64,000 nucleotides of DNA from CAZWBR01 sp964632305 (lineage in GTDB: Bacteria; Bacteroidota; Bacteroidia; Bacteroidales; Prolixibacteraceae). The position numbers and the translations under genes are program-made. The stretch covers positions 62,001 through 126,000 of the forward strand of contig CAZWBR010000003.1 of assembly GCA_964632305.1 (NCBI GenBank), read 5' to 3'. Below, piece by piece: positions 54,771 through 63,257 of this stretch. Within the stretch, counting starts at the first letter, position 1. Each line of letters begins with the position of its first letter. The notes beneath the pieces are model-generated. The model worked only from the letters and a program-made list of their open reading frames with translations. It was not told the DNA's origin and made no database searches.

Positions 54771-56171
54771 TTAAAAATTGAAGTAGTTATACGCGTTATT
54801 GAACGAGATATCCTCGACCATTCCTCCGAGCAACTCCATATCGGCCGGGATCTCCCCATTTTCCACATCATTTCCAAGGAGATTACACAGCGTCCTGCGG
54901 AAATACTCGTGACGGGTATAGGAAAGGAAGCTGCGCGAATCGGTTAGCATACCGACAAACCGGCTCAGCAAACCTTGATTGGAAAGGGTATTCATCTGTT
55001 TTTCCATTCCGTCTTTCTGATCGAGGAACCACCAGCCTGAACCATATTGTAATTTACCTGCCATAGAGCCATCCTGGAAATTACCGATCATGGTAGCGAC
55101 CATATCGTTATCTCGCGGATTGAGGTTATAGAGGATGGTCTTGGCCAGTTGGTCTTCCCGGTCGAGCTTATCGAGCAGACGCGCCAGCGGTCGGGCCATT
55201 TCCAAATCACCCATAGAATCGAACCCTCTGTCCGGTCCCAATTTGGCAAACAAACGGCTGTTATTATTCCTCAGGGGTCCCAGGTGGTATTGTTGTGTCC
55301 ATCCCCTGCTGTGATCCATCACCCCAAACTCGAACAACATGCAGGACTTGAATTTACCAATCTCTTCGGAGGTTAATTCTTTCCCCTGCCTAATGGTGTT
55401 GAAGATCTTTTTAATCTCGTCTTTGGTATAATCGAAGGCATAGGCTGTTTCGAGCCCATGGTCGGAAAGACGGCAACCGTTTTCGTGGAAAAACAGGTGA
55501 CGTTTATCGATAGCCGCGATAAAATCACTGAAGTCAGAGATATTGATATCGGCCGCTTTCTCCAGTTTGGCGACATAGTTATTGAACATTGCCGGATTGT
55601 CAACCATCATGGCCGGATCGGGACGCCAGGCCGGCAGCACCCTTACTTCGAATCCGTCATCTTTTATGGCGCGGTGATATTCAAGGGAATCGACCGGATC
55701 GTCGGTTGTACAAATGGTATGAACATTGGCCATGCGCATGATATTCCTGCTGGAATAGGCCGGGGTATTCAGTTTTTCATTGCATTCCTCAAAGATTTCC
55801 CGGGCTGTTTTGGGGCTAAGAATCTTTTCAATTCCAAAGAACTTTTTCAATTCGAGATGGGTCCAATGATAAAGCGGATTGCGTAAAGCATAAGGAAGGG
55901 TCTCTGCCCATTTTTCGAATTTCTCCCAATCGGAAGCATCGCCGGTACAGAACCGTTCATTAACGCCATTGGCCCGCATAGCCCTCCATTTGTAATGGTC
56001 GCATGAAAGCCAGATATCGGTGATGCTCCTGAATTTTTTATCCTCAGCAATCTCCTGGGGGTTAATATGACAATGATAGTCGAAAATGGGCATTTTTGCC
56101 GCATGTTCATGGTAAAGTTCCTGTGCTGTTTCAGTCTGCAACAGAAAATCTTTAGTCATAAAAGGTTTCAT
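54771..56171 (-). CDS. uxaC: Glucuronate (hexuronate) isomerase
   Basis: Converts D-glucuronate to D-fructuronate and D-galacturonate to D-tagaturonate. 466 residues with the amidohydrolase-type metal motif DYHCHINPQE near residue 33, TTDDPVDSLEYH, and RHEYFRRTLCNLLG near the C terminus. Operon position second, 251 bp after uxaE. Confidence 0.96.
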   Translation of the reverse strand: MKPFMTKDFLLQTETAQELYHEHAAKMPIFDYHCHINPQEIAEDKKFRSITDIWLSCDHYKWRAMRANGVNERFCTGDASDWEKFEKWAETLPYALRNPLYHWTHLELKKFFGIEKILSPKTAREIFEECNEKLNTPAYSSRNIMRMANVHTICTTDDPVDSLEYHRAIKDDGFEVRVLPAWRPDPAMMVDNPAMFNNYVAKLEKAADINISDFSDFIAAIDKRHLFFHENGCRLSDHGLETAYAFDYTKDEIKKIFNTIRQGKELTSEEIGKFKSCMLFEFGVMDHSRGWTQQYHLGPLRNNNSRLFAKLGPDRGFDSMGDLEMARPLARLLDKLDREDQLAKTILYNLNPRDNDMVATMIGNFQDGSMAGKLQYGSGWWFLDQKDGMEKQMNTLSNQGLLSRFVGMLTDSRSFLSYTRHEYFRRTLCNLLGNDVENGEIPADMELLGGMVEDISFNNAYNYFNF

Positions 56172-56422
56172 ATATTTTGTATATAATTATCTTCGAAAGT
56201 AAACAAAAAAACTAACCGGCATTTGGCGATTCCCCTTAACGAAGGTAAATACCAAAAAAACGAAAACCGGCCATCGCAATGCCTCTGGAAACTAACAAAC
56301 CCTTGATGTGGCATTTTTAAACCTCTGCTTAAGAAATTGCAAAACAAAAAGGTCCTGCACAAACAAGCTGAAAGGTTTTAAAGACCAAAAACCGAACTTA
56401 ATGATACTTGCTTAACCTGAAT

Positions 56423-57670
56423 TTATAAATTAAACAACCTTTTAAGATGCCGGTCGAACAGGTTCTCCTCAACACAGCTTCCCACCAGCTCACGATGTTG
56501 TTTTAGCAAGTCAGTATATTCAGCACCCAATTCTGAGGCAATTTTGTAACCTACGTGGATCAGTTGCCGGAAATTTGGATTATAATCGGGATGACCGGGA
56601 ATATGACGAAGCGTACGGGCAAATTTCTCACTGCTCCATCCATCAACCTCGCTGGCAGAAGGAAGTCCCTCCTGACGGATATCAATCACATCGGCATAAG
56701 GAGCACATAATTCCTGCTGGCGGGTTAATGCCTCTTTATAGATATATTTGGCGGTTTCCAACGCTTTTCCACCGGCAAGGGATAATCCGATCACCTCTTC
56801 GAGCCAGGTCGTCCCGGCCGTCTTCACATGAATTCCCTTCCCGTATTTATTGAGGATGCGGGCGATTTCGGGATAGATGGAAAATTTATCGGATCCCGAA
56901 TGAACACTTAATTTCAGGTCTTCCGGTAAACCAAATTCTTTTATTGCATAATCGATCACCAGAATATCTTCTTCAAACTCACGGGCAAACTGGGTAACAT
57001 CTCCCACATAATCGACCCCTTTATTGAAACGTCCGGTAAATTTGGGGGCGATGGTTTGTGCCGGAATTCCCTGATCGGCAATCATCTTAAGGATAAAAAA
57101 CATCTCGACCGGTGTTTGAGGCGACTCAACTTCATCCATTGAGATTTCAGTTACAAAATTTCCCTCCCCTTTCTTTTCTGCAATAAAACGATAGATAATT
57201 CCTGCCTCGGCAATAGCAGCCAGAAATTTCCCGGCAATCTGACGAAGCAACTGATCATCTACTTTAAACGGGTGGTCGATTTGAGGAATTGTCAGATCGC
57301 CGCAATATTTTTGACACGAAGCAACAAAGGCTCCAATCGACTCGTCACCGGAAGCGGAACCGATCTTACTGGCTACATCGAGGGTAAAGAAATCGGAAGC
57401 GTTAATGAATCCATCGACATTCCCCATGTTAATATGGTCGGCATCGACAAAATAGTCATCCCCGTATTTTAAAGTGGTAGTAGCGGCATCAGCTTCTGCG
57501 CGGGTATCTTCAGGTTTTGAATGGACATAGGTATGTTCGCGGTTCGATTTATTCCAAACGGGAGTAACATCGATTCCCGCTTTCCGGGCCTTAAGGATTG
57601 CTTTTAACTGTGCCTCTCCCTGATGGCCAAAGCGGTCGCCAATTCCAAAACTATACTTACCGATTTTCAT
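56423..57670 (-). CDS. uxaE: Tagaturonate epimerase, UxaE
   Basis: Interconverts D-tagaturonate and D-fructuronate, joining the galacturonate branch to the fructuronate route, so that UxaA/UxaB are not needed. 415 residues: KYSFGIGDRFGHQGEAQLKA and NKSNREHTYVHSKPEDTR are typical of the family, and DADHINMGNVDGFI and SVHSGSDKFSIYP supply probable metal ligands. First gene of the leftward operon, directly behind the operator. Confidence 0.88.
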   Translation of the reverse strand: MKIGKYSFGIGDRFGHQGEAQLKAILKARKAGIDVTPVWNKSNREHTYVHSKPEDTRAEADAATTTLKYGDDYFVDADHINMGNVDGFINASDFFTLDVASKIGSASGDESIGAFVASCQKYCGDLTIPQIDHPFKVDDQLLRQIAGKFLAAIAEAGIIYRFIAEKKGEGNFVTEISMDEVESPQTPVEMFFILKMIADQGIPAQTIAPKFTGRFNKGVDYVGDVTQFAREFEEDILVIDYAIKEFGLPEDLKLSVHSGSDKFSIYPEIARILNKYGKGIHVKTAGTTWLEEVIGLSLAGGKALETAKYIYKEALTRQQELCAPYADVIDIRQEGLPSASEVDGWSSEKFARTLRHIPGHPDYNPNFRQLIHVGYKIASELGAEYTDLLKQHRELVGSCVEENLFDRHLKRLFNL

Positions 57671-57710
57671 ATACGCTGTATTACAGATTAATAGAATAGA
57701 AACAATTTTT

Positions 57711-57728
57711 TCCGTGTTCGTTCACGAA
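57711..57728. promoter_or_regulatory. LacI operator O1 and uxaE promoter
   Basis: Near-palindrome CGTGTTCGTTCACG (57713-57726). It overlaps the minus-strand -7 box TATCTTCG (57732-57725) of uxaE, so bound repressor would block that promoter. Confidence 0.75.
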
Positions 57729-57801
57729 GATAAGGCCTTTTTTTCAACTGCCCCAACAATAATTTTAAAAAAATAAATGGAAGATGTTTTTTAACATTTA
57801 A

Positions 57802-57819
57802 TCCGTGTCCGTTCACGAA
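57802..57819. promoter_or_regulatory. LacI operator O2
   Basis: CGTGTCCGTTCACG (57804-57817), one base different from O1 over 18 bp, centre-to-centre 91 bp. It covers the -33 region of the rightward -7 box TAGTTTTG (57837-57844), implying autoregulation of the LacI gene and possible looping. Confidence 0.75.
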
Positions 57820-57871
57820 ACCGAGAAAATCTTTTTTAGTTTTGTTTGAAAGAATCGAGACTGTTTTATTT

Positions 57872-58930
57872 ATGAATTCAAAACGTAATACAAGAATTAA
57901 AGATATTGCTGAAAAAGCAGGAGTATCGATTGGGACCGTAGACCGGGTACTGCATGAGAGAGGAGAAGTATCGGAAGAAACGCGTAAGCGGGTTCTTCAA
58001 ATCATCAAGGAACTCGACTATCACCCCAATATTTTAGCCAGTTCTTTGGCCTCGAAGAAGAACATCGTTTTTGCAACCCTAATCCCCAAAGCGATCAGCC
58101 AGGAGAGTTACTGGGCCAAGCCGCAGTTAGGCATTGAGAAAGCGATTGAAGAACTACAACAGTATGGAATCAGGATCAATCAGTTTTTTTTCGAGATGGA
58201 TAAACTCGGGTCATACACGGTAGAGGCTGAAAAACTGATCGCTTCTAATCCTGACGGAGTGATGGTCGCCCCCTGGATTCAGAAGGAGGCTACGGATCTG
58301 GTCCGCAAGCTCGAAGAGAAAAACATCCCCTACATTTTTATCGACTCAATTCTGCCAAGTGCCCACCCTATCAGCTTCGTGGTTCAGAGTTCGTTCCAGA
58401 GCGGATTCGTGGCAGCCAAACTGCTGGATTACGGCACCCCCGAAGACGGACTGTTATTATTGATCCATATTGAAAATAAGATCAACCGGTTAGACCATAT
58501 AATTGAACGGGAAAAGGGCTTTTTGAATTATTTCGAGAAACACCCCGGGAAAAATCAACGAATAGTGAAATTGGATATTTCGGGAGGGGCCGAAGAAATA
58601 AAATTAAAGCTATCCCAATTGGGAATCGACATATGCAGTGTTAACGGAATGTTCGTCACCAATTCAAAGGTACACCTGGCTGCAGAATGCTTCAAAGATT
58701 TATGTACCCCACCAAAGATCGTGGGCTATGACCTGATTACCAAAAACCTCGAGCTACTCCGAAAGGGAAAAATTGATTTTCTGATTTGCCAGAAACCTGA
58801 ATCACAAGGGTTCACTGCTATCAACCTTCTATTCGACCATATGATCAAAAAGGAGAAAATTAAGAAAGAGAACTTTATCCCAATCGACATCATCACTGCT
58901 GAAAACATTGATTACTATTCTTCTTTTTAA
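57872..58930 (+). CDS. LacI-family regulator of hexuronate genes
   Basis: 352 residues. N-terminal LacI helix-turn-helix and hinge (RIKDIAEKAGVSIGTVDRVLHERG, YHPNILASSLASKK) followed by a periplasmic-binding-protein-like effector domain. Two operator-like palindromes flank its promoter and that of uxaE. The inducer is presumably a hexuronate intermediate; inference from context. Confidence 0.9.
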   Translation: MNSKRNTRIKDIAEKAGVSIGTVDRVLHERGEVSEETRKRVLQIIKELDYHPNILASSLASKKNIVFATLIPKAISQESYWAKPQLGIEKAIEELQQYGIRINQFFFEMDKLGSYTVEAEKLIASNPDGVMVAPWIQKEATDLVRKLEEKNIPYIFIDSILPSAHPISFVVQSSFQSGFVAAKLLDYGTPEDGLLLLIHIENKINRLDHIIEREKGFLNYFEKHPGKNQRIVKLDISGGAEEIKLKLSQLGIDICSVNGMFVTNSKVHLAAECFKDLCTPPKIVGYDLITKNLELLRKGKIDFLICQKPESQGFTAINLLFDHMIKKEKIKKENFIPIDIITAENIDYYSSF

Positions 58931-58966
58931 AAACTGCCTATAATTACCAGACATAAACTTTATATT

Positions 58967-59818
58967 ATGAAAAAAATTTCGTTTGATGACCTCAACGGTA
59001 AAGTTTGCGTGATAACCGGAGGGGCCGGAGTAATTGGCGGATCCATCGTCAGAGCCTTAGCTTCTGTAGGAGCCAAAATTGCCATCCTGGACCTTAATGA
59101 AGAAATGGCCCAACAGGTCGCCTCAGAAATTGCCAATGAGTTTAACGCCGAAATCATTGGCGTTAAAGCCAATGTGCTGGACAAGGAATCATTGGAACAA
59201 GCAAAAAAAATCATCAACCAAAGATTGGGATTGATTGACATCCTGATTAACGGTGCCGGTGGAAATTCTCCTCAGGCTACAACCCAGGTCGAGCAAATCG
59301 AAGATGAAAATATCGACAACCTCGAATCGACCTTTTATGGTTTGCAACTAGAGGGTTTCGATAAAGTTTTCGCATTGAATTTCAAAGGGACAATTCTCCC
59401 GTCGATGGTCTTGACCCGCGACATGCTGGCTAAAAAATCAGGGGTTGTCCTGAACATCTCTTCGATGAACGCCTATCACCCTTTGACCAAGATACCCGCC
59501 TACTCAGCAGCCAAGGCATCCATCAACAACTTTACCGAGTGGCTGGCAGTTCATTTAGCCAAGGTTGGCATTCGGGTAAATGCGGTGGCTCCCGGGTTCT
59601 TTATTACCAACCAAAACCGCTTCCTGGTGCTGGATGAAAAAACGGGTGGCTACTCTGCCCGGGGAAACAAGATTGTAAACAGCACCCCGATGGGAAAATT
59701 TGGCGATCCCGACGACCTGCAAGGAGCCGTTCTGTATCTTCTCTCTGATATTTCCTCCTTCGTAACAGGCGTCGTTATCCCGGTCGATGGCGGCTTCAAC
59801 GCCTATAGCGGAGTTTGA
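58967..59818 (+). CDS. SDR oxidoreductase, probable fructuronate reductase
   Basis: 283-residue short-chain dehydrogenase: NAD(P) motif TGGAGVIGG at 17-25, NGAGG, catalytic Ser (NISSMNAY) and YSAAK. In Bacillus-type pathways an SDR protein serves as D-mannonate oxidoreductase (UxuB), converting fructuronate to mannonate; position after the LacI gene supports this. It is 37 bp downstream of the regulator. Confidence 0.82.
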   Translation: MKKISFDDLNGKVCVITGGAGVIGGSIVRALASVGAKIAILDLNEEMAQQVASEIANEFNAEIIGVKANVLDKESLEQAKKIINQRLGLIDILINGAGGNSPQATTQVEQIEDENIDNLESTFYGLQLEGFDKVFALNFKGTILPSMVLTRDMLAKKSGVVLNISSMNAYHPLTKIPAYSAAKASINNFTEWLAVHLAKVGIRVNAVAPGFFITNQNRFLVLDEKTGGYSARGNKIVNSTPMGKFGDPDDLQGAVLYLLSDISSFVTGVVIPVDGGFNAYSGV

Positions 59819-59915
59819 AAAAGGGATAAACAGGGTCCGGTCTCCTCAACTTAATGAGACTTGAACCCCAATCCTCCTGTTATCTTTCCCAAAAAATCGC
59901 TAAATTTATTAGTGC

Positions 59916-59931
59916 TATTTTCGAACGAACA
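59916..59931. promoter_or_regulatory. Possible half-operator before the second kinase
   Basis: TATTTTCGAACGAACA: a -7-like TATTTTCG directly followed by GAACGAACA, which is also found (complement of O1) just after the uxaE -7 box. It suggests weaker control by the same LacI protein. Confidence 0.4.
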
Positions 59932-59945
59932 AAACCTTAAATATC

Positions 59946-61025
59946 ATGACATTAGAATTAAAAAAAGACTTTAAATATGCGTTGCTGGTCCCAACAAGTA
60001 TGGGCGTTCGGATCACCCCGGCCAACGGACAACCCGTTTACAGCAGCAATCTGTTCGAGATGCAGGCAACCAGTGCCGAAACCAATGTTGCCAGTATCTC
60101 CTCTTACCTGGGTCTGCCGGTAAAAGTACTGACCACCTTTGTTAAAGATAGTCCTATTGCCCGGTTTATCAAAAGCAACCTCCGCAGCCGAAACATGGAT
60201 TTTGAAGGGCCGGAGGTTCCCCAGGGCGACCCGTGGGGCTATCGTCACCAGTTCAATATTGCCGATAGCGGCTTTGGTACCCGCGGACCTCGTGTTCAAA
60301 ACGATCGTGCCGGCGAAGTAGGACGAACCTTAAACGTTAAGGATTTTGACTTGGAACGCATCTTTGGAAAGGAAGGCGTCCAGATTGTGCACCTCTCCGG
60401 GCTGATTGGAGCCTTATCGCCCGAGACCAGCAATTTCTGTCTTCAGATTGCCCGTTTCGCGAAGAAATACGGCACCCGCATCTCCTTTGACCTTAACTAC
60501 AGGGCTACCTTCTGGAAGGGACGCGAAAAAGAGCTGCGCGAAATATTTACCGAGATCGCCTCTCTATCCGATATCCTGATCGGGAATGAAGAGGATTTCC
60601 AACTCTGTTTTGGCATTGAAGGCCCCGAAGCAGGAGGTAAAGGTATCGGTTCTGAAATAGACGGATTTAAAGGAATGATCGGACGGGTCAAACAACGTTT
60701 CCCGAACGCCTCGGTCTTCGCCACAACCCTCCGTCAGGTCGTTAGTGCCAACGAACATCTCTGGGGAGCAATCATGCTCGAAGGAGAAACCTGGCAGGTG
60801 ATCGAACCCCGCAGAATCAACGTACTCGACCGTATCGGCGGAGGCGACGGCTTTGTCGGTGGATTGCTCTACGCCATCCTGAAAGGTTGGGATCCTGAAA
60901 AATGGCCGCAGTTCGGCTGGGCCACCGGCGCTCTGGCCACCACCTTCCTCACCGACTATGCCCAGCCAGCTGACGAAGATATGGTCTGGAGCATCTGGAA
61001 AGGAAACGCCAGGGTGAAACGATGA
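59946..61025 (+). CDS. PfkB-family sugar (acid) kinase, second copy
   Basis: 359 residues, longer than the kdgK in the leftward operon and diverged from it. DLNYRATFWKG, IGNEEDFQLCFGIE and DRIGGGDGFVGGLLYA (catalytic Asp) are PfkB motifs, with a lid insertion around residues 95-125. It may be a second KDG kinase or phosphorylate another keto-deoxy acid. Confidence 0.85.
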   Translation: MTLELKKDFKYALLVPTSMGVRITPANGQPVYSSNLFEMQATSAETNVASISSYLGLPVKVLTTFVKDSPIARFIKSNLRSRNMDFEGPEVPQGDPWGYRHQFNIADSGFGTRGPRVQNDRAGEVGRTLNVKDFDLERIFGKEGVQIVHLSGLIGALSPETSNFCLQIARFAKKYGTRISFDLNYRATFWKGREKELREIFTEIASLSDILIGNEEDFQLCFGIEGPEAGGKGIGSEIDGFKGMIGRVKQRFPNASVFATTLRQVVSANEHLWGAIMLEGETWQVIEPRRINVLDRIGGGDGFVGGLLYAILKGWDPEKWPQFGWATGALATTFLTDYAQPADEDMVWSIWKGNARVKR

Positions 61026-61028
61026 ACT

Positions 61029-61164
61029 AATTTACCATTTGTGCATTGACTATTTACCATTTAGGACATAAAACAATTTACCATTTGCGCATTGACTATT
61101 CACCATTTTGGGACATGAACGCTGAAGCAGTTTGATAATTAATTTATCATTTGTTCATTTACTG
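61029..61164. repeat. 46-bp tandem repeat
   Basis: Two units, 61029-61074 and 61075-61120, with core AATTTACCATTTGTGCATTG and few differences; a decayed third unit starts at 61141. The word TTTACCATTT is the inverse of AAATGGTAAA at 61323-61332. Confidence 0.75.
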
Positions 61165-61320
61165 ACTTAGGATTAAACAGAGATTTATAATCGATAAATC
61201 ACAAGTAAGGAGAGTGTTCAGCAATAAGAATGAAATAATATCGTATCAATTTTCCGTTTACTCCTAAATCCCATGAAGGGGCTTGGGGTGAAAAACACAA
61301 CAATCAATTGTTCTCATTTC

Positions 61321-61356
61321 TTAAATGGTAAATTGTAAATAATTAAATCGTAAATA
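61321..61356. repeat. 36-bp direct repeat, left
   Basis: Starts TTAAATGGTAAATTG and ends CGTAAATA, directly before the four-helix-bundle start codon. It is 35/36 identical to 61832-61867. Confidence 0.85.
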
Positions 61357-61357
61357 C

Positions 61358-61717
61358 ATGAATGCTGACGATTTAAAGAAAAGGTTAAAAGATTTTGCCC
61401 TGAGAATTATTAAGCTCTCTGAAAGCTTACCTAATAATAATGTCGGTAATACTTTAGGAAAACAATTAATTCGCTCCGGCACTTCTCCAGGGGCCAATTA
61501 CCGTTCTGCCTGTCTTGGAAAATCAGATAAGGATTTTTTGAATAAACTCAAGATGGTCGAAGAGGAACTGGACGAAACGATTTATTGGCTTGAATTACTA
61601 ACAGAATCGGGGCTGGTTAAAGCAAACTTGCTCGATGACTTGTTGAAAGAGAACAACGAACTATTGAAAATTATAATAAGTTCTATTACAACAATGAAAA
61701 AGAAGCTCAATACCTAA
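61358..61717 (+). CDS. Four-helix-bundle protein (S23/IVP family)
   Basis: 119 residues, four amphipathic helices. LGKQLIRSGTSPGANYRSA followed by LNKLKMVEEELDETIYWLELL is the hallmark of the family named after ORFs in 23S rRNA intervening sequences and related to Avd accessory proteins of diversity-generating retroelements. No rRNA or reverse transcriptase is nearby, so it is an orphan member. It interrupts the hexuronate gene row and is bounded by 36-bp direct repeats. Confidence 0.9.
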   Translation: MNADDLKKRLKDFALRIIKLSESLPNNNVGNTLGKQLIRSGTSPGANYRSACLGKSDKDFLNKLKMVEEELDETIYWLELLTESGLVKANLLDDLLKENNELLKIIISSITTMKKKLNT

Positions 61718-61831
61718 AAGAATAACTCCGAAAACAAAACAGGATTAAATGAACCTTAATTGAATCGTAAATTAGAAACTGCTTCAACTTGAACAGTCAG
61801 TTATTTAATTCATTGAGTAACCACTACGGCA

Positions 61832-61867
61832 TTAAATAGTAAATTGTAAATAATTAAATCGTAAATA
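61832..61867. repeat. 36-bp direct repeat, right
   Basis: Second copy, ending 6 bp before the LarA-like start codon. The distance between copies is 511 bp. Confidence 0.85.
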
Positions 61868-61872
61868 AATCA

Positions 61873-63162
61873 ATGATCTACTACGAATCCGGATCCATAA
61901 ATCAGGAAATGAGCGCTGCCGACCTTCAGGAAGGATTGTTTGAAGCGCTGAAGAAGCTGGGCAAGAGGGATAAAGTCCTGGCCATTCCACCTGACTATAC
62001 CCGTTTCCCAAGCCGGGCAGGCGAGCTGACCGAGATGACCTGGAAATATTACGGCAACAAACTGACCGATGTGCTGCCTGCTTTGGGGACCCACTCCCCG
62101 ATGAGCGATCATCAAATCAGCCATATGTTTGGTTCAATGCCCGCTTCTCTGATACGGGAACACGACTGGCGCCACGACGTGGTGACCGTCGGAGAGGTGC
62201 CTGCCACCTTTGTCAGGGAGGTATCGGGCGGAGCGGTCGAGTTTCCATGGCCGGCCCAGGTCAATAAGCTGCTGGTAGAGGGAGGCTATGATCTGATCCT
62301 TTCCATCGGACAGGTCGTTCCACACGAAGTGGTGGGAATGGCCAACTACAACAAGAATATATTTGTCGGAACAGGCGGGGTCGAAGGGATCAACAAAAGC
62401 CATTTCATCGGAGCCGCTTACGGCATGGAAAAGATGATGGGCCATGCCGATACCCCGGTACGCCGCGTCTTCAACTATGCCTCGGAACACTTCACCAAAC
62501 ACCTGCCCATTGTTTATGTCCAGACGGTGGTCGGGCTCGATAAAAGTGACGGCCGAATCAAAACCCGCGGACTCTTTATCGGTGACGACTTCGAGGTCTT
62601 CGACAAAGCAGCCCAACTGGCCTTGCAGGTTAATTTTGAGATGCTCGACAAGCCTCTCAGCAAGGTGGTGGTCTGGCTCGATCCCTCCGAATTCAAGAGT
62701 ACCTGGCTGGGCAACAAATCGATCTACCGTACCCGTATGGCCATAGCCGACGACGGTGAACTGATCGTTCTGGCCCCTGCCCTTAAAGAGTTTGGCGAAG
62801 ATAAAGAGATCGACCGGCTGATCCGTAAATACGGCTATTTCGGGACTCCCGCCACCCTTAAGGCTTGCGATGAAAACGAGGAGCTGCGCGATAATCTGAG
62901 CGCGGCGGCTCACCTGATCCATGGCTCGTCCGAAGGGCGGTTCTCCATAACCTATTGTCCCGGAAACGGGAAGGAGAACCTCTCCCAAAAAGAAATTGAA
63001 AGTGTCGGGTTCAAATATGCCGACCTGGATCAGATGATTAATCGCTACAATCCTCTTTCGCTCAAGGATGGCTGGAACCGCCTCGACAATGGAGAAGAAA
63101 TCTATTTTATCTCCAATCCGGCCCTGGGATTATGGGCCTTCAGGGATCGTTTTATGGATTAA
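61873..63162 (+). CDS. LarA-like nickel-pincer racemase/epimerase
   Basis: 429 residues of the lactate racemase (LarA, DUF2088) superfamily. Asp41 and Arg44 (PDYTR), His74 (LGTH), His151 (VPHE), Lys161 (NYNKN) and His177 (NKSH) line up with LarA. The His-Lys (10) and Lys-His (16) spacings equal those of the L. plantarum enzyme (H174, K184, H200), which bind the nickel-pincer nucleotide covalently at Lys. The setting suggests a sugar-acid substrate such as mannonate or gluconate (C2 epimerisation); that is inference. Cofactor genes larB/C/E are not in the window. Confidence 0.82.
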   Translation: MIYYESGSINQEMSAADLQEGLFEALKKLGKRDKVLAIPPDYTRFPSRAGELTEMTWKYYGNKLTDVLPALGTHSPMSDHQISHMFGSMPASLIREHDWRHDVVTVGEVPATFVREVSGGAVEFPWPAQVNKLLVEGGYDLILSIGQVVPHEVVGMANYNKNIFVGTGGVEGINKSHFIGAAYGMEKMMGHADTPVRRVFNYASEHFTKHLPIVYVQTVVGLDKSDGRIKTRGLFIGDDFEVFDKAAQLALQVNFEMLDKPLSKVVVWLDPSEFKSTWLGNKSIYRTRMAIADDGELIVLAPALKEFGEDKEIDRLIRKYGYFGTPATLKACDENEELRDNLSAAAHLIHGSSEGRFSITYCPGNGKENLSQKEIESVGFKYADLDQMINRYNPLSLKDGWNRLDNGEEIYFISNPALGLWAFRDRFMD

Positions 63163-63257
63163 TTTTAGTAAATTTCATCTTCCCAATATCCGTTTACGGA
63201 TTAACGATTACGAATACTATCGGGCACAGAAAACAGTTACTGGTAAAACATTCAACT

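Noticed and set aside
61358..61717. Diversity-generating retroelement around the four-helix-bundle gene
   Set aside because: No reverse transcriptase, template repeat or variable-repeat target within the window; the protein alone is not enough.
62134..62988. 284-codon open frame antisense to the LarA-like gene
   Set aside because: Opposite strand holds all LarA motifs; long antisense frames are expected in this codon usage.
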